Part shown: positions 1-5,559 of the stretch, piece by piece
Numbering within the stretch: the stretch's first letter is position 1
Layout: each line of letters begins with the position of its first letter
Assembly (NCBI GenBank): GCA_913054205.1
Contig: CAJXJM010000145.1
Location: 1-6,708, forward strand
Origin: an uncultured Rhodospirillaceae bacterium
GTDB lineage: Bacteria > Pseudomonadota > Alphaproteobacteria > Rhodospirillales > UBA2165
DNA length: 6,708 nucleotides
Reading direction: 5' to 3'
Program-made: the position numbers and the translations under genes
The notes under the pieces: model-generated
What the model saw: the letters and a program-made list of their open reading frames with translations, nothing else
The model's database searches: none
What the model was told of the DNA's origin: nothing

Positions 1-1779
1 GCTCATATTGTGCGCGAGCGATTTGTTATCAACCGGGTGACGGCCAATACCCTGGAGCCCCGTGCCGTTGTTGCTGAATACGATAAAGGCATTGATAAAT
101 TCACCATTCATGCCTGTCTGCAGCGGCCTTATATTTGGCGCACGCTGATGACCAAGCACATCTTTGATATCCCCGAGCACAGCATGCGCCTGATCGCCGG
201 CGATGTCGGTGGCTCGTTTGGCATGAAGGGCGGCCTTTATCCCGAAGTGCCGCTCACCGCTTGGGCCGCCAAACATACCGGCCGGCCGGTTAAATGGACT
301 TGCGAGCGCAGTGAAGGTCATATCGCCGATGATCAAGGCCGGGACATGGTAATTGATGCCGAGCTGGCGCTCGACGACCAAGGTAAATTTCTTGGTCTTC
401 GGTTTTCATCCCGAAATAATATCGGCGCTTATGTAACCATGATCGGGTTTTTGTCGACTGCCGGTGTTCTTCGTCAAATCTGCGGTGTCTATGAGACCCC
501 TGCTGTTCATGGTGTTGCGGTTGGCGTCATGACAAACACCGTGCCGGTTTCAAACTACCGGGCACCGGGCGGCACGCCTGGCGTTTACGCCCATGAGCGC
601 ATCATCGATATGGCGGCCCGCGAGATGGGGCTTGATCCAACAGAGATCCGGCGGCGCAATTTAATTCCGGCGGATGCGATGCCGTATAAATTGCCCTCCT
701 CAGGTGCCTATGACTGCGGTGAATTCGAAGCGGTGATGGATAAATGCCTGGCAAAGGCTGATTACGCGGGTGCGGAGAGCCGTATCATCGAGGCCAAATC
801 GCAGGGCATGCTACGCGGCGTCGGTGTCTCGACAACCGTTGACCCCTCTGCCGGGCCTTCGCCGGAAACCGCCGAAGTGCGCTTTGATCCCGGCGGAAAT
901 GTAACCGTGCTGGTCGGCTCAACCGCAGGCGGTCAAAGCCACGCCACAATCTACACACAAATTTTGTCGGACATGCTCAAGCTGGATGCAGAAAACATCC
1001 GCATCATCGAAGGCGATACCGATAAGCTCTCTTGGGGAACCGGCACCGGTGCTGCCCGCACCGCGACAATCGGTGGCACAGCGGTGTTTAAAGCCACCGA
1101 AAAAATCATCGAAAAAGGCAAGAAGATTACCGCCCATATTCTTGAAGCCGCTGAAGCGGATATCGAATTTAACGAAGGCAGCTATTCGATCTCCGGCACC
1201 GACCGCGAGGTTGATTTTTTGGACGTTGCGCGGGTTGCCTTCCAGCCAGCTAATTTGCCGCCCGAGATAGAAATTGGCTTGTTTGAAACTGCAACCTGGT
1301 CACCGGATTCCGGCAATATACCAAACTCCTGTCATGTCTGCGAGGTCGAGATTGATCCTGACACCGGCGAGGTGGAGATCGTTCGCTATACCTCTGTCCA
1401 CGATGTTGGTGTGGAGCTCAATCCGCTTTTGGTCGACGGCCAGGTTCACGGCGGCATTGCGCAGGGCGTTGGTCAGGCTTTGATGGAAAACATGATCTAT
1501 GATGAGAGCGGCCAAGTGCTTACGGGCTCGTTCTTCGATTACGCCATGCCGCGGGCCGAAGATTTCTGCACGTTTGACCTCGATCGCCATTCGGTGCCGA
1601 CCAACACCAACCCGCTTGGCGTCAAAGGCGCTGGCGAATGCGGCACGGTTGGCTCGCTCGCCGCGGTCATGAACGCCATCAATCATGCCCTGGAACCCGC
1701 CGGTGTTCGGAATATCGCGATGCCGGCAACGCCAGAACGAATTTGGCAAGCGATACAGAAATCAGGCCGGGCATCCTAA
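1..1779 (+). CDS. Molybdenum hydroxylase large subunit (xanthine dehydrogenase / aldehyde oxidase / CoxL superfamily), 5' end outside window
   Basis: This is the catalytic subunit that would carry the molybdopterin-cytosine dinucleotide cofactor and hydroxylate an aldehyde, N-heterocycle or similar substrate with water-derived oxygen. The frame is open from base 1 (AHIV precedes the first GTG at 10) and the sequence is already in mid-domain, so the start is upstream. About 590 residues are present, against roughly 760-790 for the family. Visible motifs in order are the cofactor-binding loop GDVGGSFGMKGG (about nt 199-231), the active-site loop NYRAPGG (nt 553-573) followed by HERIIDMAAREMGLDP and RRRN, the GGQSHAT loop (about nt 928-948), the GDTDKLSWGTGTG stretch (about nt 1012-1050), and GVKGAGECG, whose Glu at nt 1636-1638 matches the catalytic base. 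The loop is neither the VAYRCSFR of true CO dehydrogenase nor the usual AYRGAGR of form II proteins, so the substrate is unknown. The FAD and 2Fe-2S subunits are not in the window and may lie upstream. Confidence 0.93.
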   Translation, partial: AHIVRERFVINRVTANTLEPRAVVAEYDKGIDKFTIHACLQRPYIWRTLMTKHIFDIPEHSMRLIAGDVGGSFGMKGGLYPEVPLTAWAAKHTGRPVKWTCERSEGHIADDQGRDMVIDAELALDDQGKFLGLRFSSRNNIGAYVTMIGFLSTAGVLRQICGVYETPAVHGVAVGVMTNTVPVSNYRAPGGTPGVYAHERIIDMAAREMGLDPTEIRRRNLIPADAMPYKLPSSGAYDCGEFEAVMDKCLAKADYAGAESRIIEAKSQGMLRGVGVSTTVDPSAGPSPETAEVRFDPGGNVTVLVGSTAGGQSHATIYTQILSDMLKLDAENIRIIEGDTDKLSWGTGTGAARTATIGGTAVFKATEKIIEKGKKITAHILEAAEADIEFNEGSYSISGTDREVDFLDVARVAFQPANLPPEIEIGLFETATWSPDSGNIPNSCHVCEVEIDPDTGEVEIVRYTSVHDVGVELNPLLVDGQVHGGIAQGVGQALMENMIYDESGQVLTGSFFDYAMPRAEDFCTFDLDRHSVPTNTNPLGVKGAGECGTVGSLAAVMNAINHALEPAGVRNIAMPATPERIWQAIQKSGRAS

Positions 1780-1832
1780 TTTTTTCATTGAAATCGCCAG
1801 AATATTACCAACATAAAATAGTATGCAAATAA

Positions 1833-2228
1833 AACATCCGATTTGGGCGGGGTTCTCATTTGCACAATAAATATTATGTCGCGGAATAATTCTTGGGCGA
1901 AGATGATGCCAATTTCTCCTGGCAATCTCAGGGCGAAGGAGAAAGCTGTCCCGACATTGAAGCAGATAGAAACAATTTTGATATCATCGGGTGGGATATG
2001 GAACCTGGTGACGCAGTAATTTTTTCAGCTTGGACGCTCCATGGTGCTCAAGGCAATACATCCAGCACACAACGTCGGGCGGCGATTTCAACCCGTTGGC
2101 TCGGTGATGACGTAATTTGGCAGCCTCACTCAGGTTCAGACCCAACCGTCAGACAGGAAGACGTCTCTATCCAACCTGGGCAAGCTCCCATAGATGACGC
2201 GGTCTTTCCGGAAATGTGGCACGCTTAA
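1833..2228 (+). pseudogene. Phytanoyl-CoA dioxygenase (PhyH) family, C-terminal remnant with an in-frame stop
   Basis: PhyH-family proteins are Fe(II)/2-oxoglutarate dioxygenases of about 250-300 residues. Only the C-terminal half is recognisable here. The frame from 1893 (TTG) reads LGEDDANF, then DIIGWDMEPGDAVIFSAWTLHGAQGN, whose His is the distal iron ligand. Next comes RRAAISTRWLGDD, with the Arg expected to bind 2-oxoglutarate, and the typical FPEMW tail. Homology continues upstream in the same frame: bases 1836-1886 read IRFGRGSH then NKYYVAE, matching the family's GSH region, but a TAA at 1887-1889 interrupts it. A further TAA lies at 1830-1832 and nothing PhyH-like is visible before it. 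The N-terminal half with the HxD iron-binding motif is therefore missing. There is no ATG or ribosome-binding site that would make the 112-residue tail a sensible gene. A dead fragment is the best reading; a sequencing error cannot explain the missing half. Confidence 0.85.
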
Positions 2229-3700
2229 TTAGAGGCGCGTTTCTCCAGATCATCTAGCATCTGCCAAATGCGTTCAATGTGATTTTCTTTTTCATACCCA
2301 TTAAACAAAGCTGCCTGGGTGCGCATCGGATCACCTGTGTAATACTGCTCATAGAGACGCTGGCGTCCGGCAAAGCTCGAAAGCGCGGCATCGTATGCCA
2401 TCCGCATTAATTTAATTCGGCGCGGCGAATCCGCATTGGCAGTTTGGAAATATTTTTCCACATCCTCTTTTAGCTCACCCGCCACTTCGGCAAAGGACGG
2501 CACGGCGACCAAACCGCCAGCCCCCAGTGTCGTAATGATCTCGCATTGGCGGTTATACATTTGCCAGAAAAAAGTTTGCCAGGTTTGCAAAGATCGCATG
2601 TCGCCGACCCAAGTACCAAACTCAGTTTCATGAGCACCCGCCTCGGCAGCGACCCGGCAGGAGCGCACAAACTCGGTCATCGAAATCATTTCCGCGAGTT
2701 TCACCTGCACCGGATTGTGGACATCGATCTTCGTTGCCCGCGCGATGGCAAAAGCCAGCGCCATCATAAATTCAGATTTGGAATGCGCGCGCACCACCGA
2801 TTGCATCAACATCGAATGCCCAACATAGGCCGCGGGATTAACCTTTAGATCAAAATCCGGATCGCGGTGGATAAACACACGCTCCCACGGCACCAAAACG
2901 TCATCAAAAATGACCATGCCATCGGATTCGTCATATTGCAGAGACAATGGATGATCCATAAGCGATGGTGCATTGGTTTGGGCGACCGGGGGTCGGCAGA
3001 TAAAGCGCAATCCCGGTGTCGACATCGGGATGGCAAAACCAAATGAAAAGTCTGTCGTGTCTCGGGTTTTGTCTGTTGCCCAGGTTACCGCCGCCGGCAT
3101 GACCAGCAACTCATTGGCCATCGCACATAAGGTCGCCACCATTCTCGCGCCTCGAATAATAATGCCGGCATCCGTCTCTTTGACGATTTGAGCAACGATC
3201 TCCGAGGTTTCCAAATGGGCCGGCTGAGAGCGGTCCACTTGTGGGTTTACCAATACATGCGTTGTTACCAAATCGTTCTCGCGCACATGTTCATAAAAAT
3301 TCTGGATGTTTTCGCTGCCATCAAATGCATCACGTTTGAAAATGTCTTTAGCCGCCGCATAGGAGGAAATGATGCAGTTTTTGTAATCTGGGCTACGCCC
3401 CATCATGCCGCAACTCGCATCCATCCAAACTTTTATCGCATCATTGCGGGCGATAACTTCTTCTTGTGATTTCGGCTGGATATGAGTCATCCCGACCTTG
3501 TCGCCAGTGGTCGGCGAGATATAGGTCATAGTATCGATGAGGTCTGGGTCCGATTGCATCTGCATGAGATCAGCCATCGTCCGGACGGCCCCGGCAAAGC
3601 GCGGATCAGCTGCAACGTCTTTTACCCGCTCGCCTTCAATTGAGATATCCCGATCTTCTTTGAGGGTGGCGAGATATTCTTCGGCTGATTTAATCGGCAT
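2225..3700 (-). CDS. HpaB-type FADH2-dependent monooxygenase (4-hydroxyphenylacetate 3-hydroxylase family)
   Basis: This is an intact 491-residue protein, close to the 480-520 usual for the oxygenase of two-component flavin hydroxylases. Such enzymes take FADH2 from a separate reductase and hydroxylate phenols next to an existing hydroxyl group. The N-terminal stretch EYLATLKEDRDISIEGERV is the family opening. MGRSPDYKN (residues about 100-108) supplies Arg102 and Tyr106, and THVLVNPQ supplies His148; these match the substrate-site Arg, Tyr and His described for Thermus HpaB. The central TDAGIIIRGARM (about 180), the flavin-proximal DHPLS and the FDDVLVPWERVF segment (about 265-275) are also present. 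None of the iron-sulfur cysteine pattern of 4-hydroxybutyryl-CoA dehydratase, a structural relative, is seen. The ATG at 3700 is preceded by a good ribosome-binding site. The gene is divergent from the histidine kinase and convergent with the PhyH remnant. No reductase (HpaC) gene is in the window. The exact phenolic substrate is not determined. Confidence 0.9.
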   Translation of the reverse strand: MPIKSAEEYLATLKEDRDISIEGERVKDVAADPRFAGAVRTMADLMQMQSDPDLIDTMTYISPTTGDKVGMTHIQPKSQEEVIARNDAIKVWMDASCGMMGRSPDYKNCIISSYAAAKDIFKRDAFDGSENIQNFYEHVRENDLVTTHVLVNPQVDRSQPAHLETSEIVAQIVKETDAGIIIRGARMVATLCAMANELLVMPAAVTWATDKTRDTTDFSFGFAIPMSTPGLRFICRPPVAQTNAPSLMDHPLSLQYDESDGMVIFDDVLVPWERVFIHRDPDFDLKVNPAAYVGHSMLMQSVVRAHSKSEFMMALAFAIARATKIDVHNPVQVKLAEMISMTEFVRSCRVAAEAGAHETEFGTWVGDMRSLQTWQTFFWQMYNRQCEIITTLGAGGLVAVPSFAEVAGELKEDVEKYFQTANADSPRRIKLMRMAYDAALSSFAGRQRLYEQYYTGDPMRTQAALFNGYEKENHIERIWQMLDDLEKRASN

Positions 3701-3709
3701 GACAGTCTT

Positions 3710-3716
3710 CCTTCCT
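3710..3716 (-). promoter_or_regulatory. Ribosome-binding site of the HpaB-type gene
   Basis: On the minus strand the sequence AGGAAGG lies nine bases before the ATG at 3698-3700. It is a strong Shine-Dalgarno match and supports this start. Confidence 0.75.
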
Positions 3717-3790
3717 GCGATTATTTAAAAAGGTGGATTTCCTAGGATGCTACTATCCAGCTCGAATATCGCCATTAAAAATACATCTGT

Positions 3791-3805
3791 TTTCACGTGG
3801 TGAAA
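3791..3805. promoter_or_regulatory. Perfect inverted repeat TTTCAC-GTG-GTGAAA in the divergent intergenic region
   Basis: Two 6-base arms are perfectly complementary around a 3-base centre. The site lies about 90 bases before the HpaB-type gene and about 135 before the proposed kinase start. Dimeric transcription factors bind dyads of this size, so an operator is a reasonable guess. No regulator gene is present in the window to name a family, and a chance palindrome in AT-rich DNA cannot be excluded. Confidence 0.4.
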
Positions 3806-3808
3806 TTT

Positions 3809-3829
3809 TATTCCCCGGTTTGGGGAATA
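3809..3829. promoter_or_regulatory. Perfect 8-bp inverted repeat TATTCCCC-GGTTT-GGGGAATA
   Basis: Arms at 3809-3816 and 3822-3829 pair perfectly around a 5-base loop, with four consecutive G:C pairs at the loop end. It starts four bases after the TTTCAC/GTGAAA dyad. A run of seven T follows at 3837-3843, seven bases beyond the stem. That resembles a loose intrinsic terminator on the plus strand, but no plus-strand gene ends nearby. An operator, or an RNA hairpin in a leader transcript, fits the location between divergent genes better. Confidence 0.45.
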
Positions 3830-3888
3830 CCGACAGTTTTTTTCGGCATCCCTCCAGAGAAATTTCCCGAATGAGTAGCCATCTATTA

Positions 3889-3917
3889 TTGATACTTTTT
3901 AGAAACGACAGTATCGT
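3889..3917 (+). promoter_or_regulatory. Candidate sigma-70-type promoter for the histidine kinase
   Basis: TTGATA at 3889-3894 and TATCGT at 3912-3917 are separated by exactly 17 bases. They match the consensus -35 and -10 boxes at five and four of six positions. Transcription would start near 3924, about 15 bases before the ATG at 3939. This is a pattern match only. Confidence 0.35.
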
Positions 3918-3938
3918 CCAGAAAACTGGCTTTAAAAT

Positions 3939-4088
3939 ATGAGTGTTTTGCTCGAGAATCGTCAGACAAATGGGAACCCAAGTCATCGTGATTTCACATT
4001 CGGCTTTGAGTTTTCCTCGCAGTTGATATGCGTAATTGATGACAATAAAAAAATTTATCAATTCCGCGGGTGTGAGGATGCTGGATGA
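3939..4088 (+). pseudogene. Displaced N-terminus of the histidine kinase (start and first strand of PAS domain 1, wrong frame)
   Basis: From the ATG at 3939 this frame encodes 49 residues, beginning MSVLLENRQTNG and continuing through FEFSSQLICVIDDNKKIY before it hits TGA at 4086-4088. The segment SQLICVIDDNKKI is a clear PAS-domain first strand and parallels QNMICVVTDKRISFIN in the second PAS domain of the same kinase. The matching continuation, FINSAGVRMLDD, is found in the frame one base further on, starting at 4054. The two frames therefore belong to one gene that is broken between about 4044 and 4062. No strong Shine-Dalgarno precedes 3939. A candidate promoter lies just upstream. Confidence 0.72.
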
Positions 4089-5487
4089 TGTCGCCTCCTC
4101 AGATTTCATAGGGCGGCCGATCAATGCGTTTTTCGCCTCTGAATATGCTGAAATTTTAGACCGCGCCTTTGACGATCTATGTAGGGAAGCGGACGCCATT
4201 CCTTTTAAAATGATTACTGAAGGTGGGTCAATAATCAGCACCGAAATTCAGGCATTCTGGGCGCGTGGATTAGGACCAGACACAAAGATCATTACCGCGA
4301 CCGACATTACCGGCCGCGTCAAAATGTTTGAAGACATTCAGCGTAGTGAGGCGCGCTATCGAAAATTGGTTCAACAAGCACAGAACATGATTTGTGTGGT
4401 CACTGACAAACGCATAAGCTTTATCAATGAGGCGGGGTTAAAACTTTTAAAGGTAAACAAAGCCGAAGATATTGTCGGTATTAACCTGCATGATCTGTTT
4501 CAAAGTGAATATCAGGATATTGTCGAAAACAACATCCAACAAGTGATCGACGAAAATATCCCGCTTTTGGCAAAAATGGATTGCCTGGATGATGGTGCGT
4601 TAGATATTAAGATGACATTGGCACCGATCGAGAAAAGTCCGTCTTTCGTATATATGGCCGAAATCCAGAACGTTACCGACCACAACAAAGCTGCCAAAGA
4701 CCTCCACCAGACCAATCAGGTTCTGGCCATCCGGGCCATTGAACTTTTAGAGGCAAAAGAAGCAGCTGAGATGGCCAATCGCGTAAAAGTCGATTTTCTC
4801 GCGAATATGAGCCATGAACTCCGCACGCCGCTTAACGCCATCATTGGATTTTCCGAGCTTATTCAAGCCGAAGCCATGGGGCCGATTGAGATACAACAAT
4901 ATCTACAGTTTGCGGCCGAGATCAATGAATCTGGTGCTCATCTTTTACAAGTTGTTTCGGATGTTTTAGACGTTACCAAAATTGAGAAAGGTGATCTGGA
5001 GCCACATCCGGAAAAAACGAATGTTGTAGAGATCATCGAATCTGCTGTGAATAAAATGAAGGCCCGCGCAGACAACGCAAAAATCAGACTGGAATTTGAC
5101 AGCGATTCGAAACCGGTGACAATATTGGCTGATCCTGTTTACTTTCAACAAATACTTCTAAATTTGCTGTCTAACTCGATTAAATTCTCAAACGCAGGAA
5201 GCCGAGTTGAAATTCTCACCTATCAAAACACACAAAATGGTCTGGTGTTAAAGGTCGTCGACCAAGGCATTGGCATTGAGAATGATATTGTCCAGGCAAT
5301 CCTTGAGCCGTTCAGCCGAGTTACGACCAGTCCATTAGATGGTACCTATGAAGGCACCGGTCTTGGTTTATCTATCGTCAATGCACTTGTTGAAGCCCAT
5401 GAGGCGACCTTGGATATAGAAAGCATTCCTGGAACGGGAACGACAGTCACTGTCACTTTTCCACCAGAGCTTACTCTTGAAAATTAA
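4036..5487 (+). CDS. Soluble PAS-PAS sensor histidine kinase (apparent frameshift in first PAS domain)
   Basis: The long frame gives 483 residues from a TTG at 4036 (482 from the ATG at 4039), but neither start has a Shine-Dalgarno. It begins inside a PAS domain, so the real gene probably starts at 3939. Numbering from the TTG, domains are the rest of PAS 1 (about 6-100), PAS 2 (about 105-215), a coiled-coil linker (about 215-250), HisKA with FLANMSHELRTPLNAI and phospho-acceptor His260, then HATPase_c. The ATPase domain has an N box with Asn380 (LLSNSIKFS), a G1 box DQGIGI from 409, an F-box-like PFSRV, and a G2 box GTGLGLS from 440. All catalytic motifs are intact and no transmembrane segment is seen, so it should be a cytoplasmic kinase. 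No receiver domain or response regulator is adjacent, so it is an orphan within this window. Its DNA is AT-richer than the flanking enzyme genes: bases 4441-4500 have 20 of 60 G+C, against 36 of 60 at 601-660. Confidence 0.9.
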   Translation: MMTIKKFINSAGVRMLDDVASSDFIGRPINAFFASEYAEILDRAFDDLCREADAIPFKMITEGGSIISTEIQAFWARGLGPDTKIITATDITGRVKMFEDIQRSEARYRKLVQQAQNMICVVTDKRISFINEAGLKLLKVNKAEDIVGINLHDLFQSEYQDIVENNIQQVIDENIPLLAKMDCLDDGALDIKMTLAPIEKSPSFVYMAEIQNVTDHNKAAKDLHQTNQVLAIRAIELLEAKEAAEMANRVKVDFLANMSHELRTPLNAIIGFSELIQAEAMGPIEIQQYLQFAAEINESGAHLLQVVSDVLDVTKIEKGDLEPHPEKTNVVEIIESAVNKMKARADNAKIRLEFDSDSKPVTILADPVYFQQILLNLLSNSIKFSNAGSRVEILTYQNTQNGLVLKVVDQGIGIENDIVQAILEPFSRVTTSPLDGTYEGTGLGLSIVNALVEAHEATLDIESIPGTGTTVTVTFPPELTLEN

Positions 5488-5549
5488 TGCGTTCATCGGC
5501 TGGGGTGTTGGCTAACAAGATAGAACCCGCTATTTTCTAGATAAACGAT

Positions 5550-5555
5550 GAGGGA
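5550..5555 (+). promoter_or_regulatory. Ribosome-binding site favouring the GTG start of the dehydrogenase
   Basis: GAGGGA ends four bases before the GTG at 5560-5562. The alternative ATG at 5548 has only AT-rich sequence without a purine-rich G motif in front of it, and this ATG itself overlaps the Shine-Dalgarno. The site therefore favours initiation at 5560. Confidence 0.5.
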
Positions 5556-5559
5556 AATT

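Noticed and set aside
1300..1749. A 149-codon minus-strand open frame inside the molybdenum hydroxylase gene.
   Set aside because: The sense strand encodes unambiguous family motifs, including the catalytic Glu loop. The antisense translation resembles no known protein.
1..1779. True aerobic carbon monoxide dehydrogenase (coxL form I).
   Set aside because: The diagnostic VAYRCSFR active-site loop is absent; NYRAPGG stands in its place.
2225..3700. 4-hydroxybutyryl-CoA dehydratase, a structural relative of HpaB.
   Set aside because: The cysteines and histidine that bind its 4Fe-4S cluster are not seen, whereas the phenol-hydroxylase residues in RSPDY and THVLVNPQ are present.
3809..3843. Intrinsic terminator formed by the TATTCCCC hairpin and T7 run.
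   Set aside because: The T run begins seven bases after the stem instead of directly adjoining it, and no plus-strand gene ends upstream, since the hydroxylase is transcribed away to the left.
3733..3942. A 69-codon plus-strand open frame in the divergent intergenic region.
   Set aside because: There is no ribosome-binding site or recognisable motif, and it spans both inverted repeats and the candidate promoter.
3753..4241. A 162-codon minus-strand open frame across the kinase start and the intergenic region.
   Set aside because: It is antisense to clear PAS-domain coding sequence, the translation has no recognisable family features, and it runs through the intergenic dyads. It looks like chance openness.
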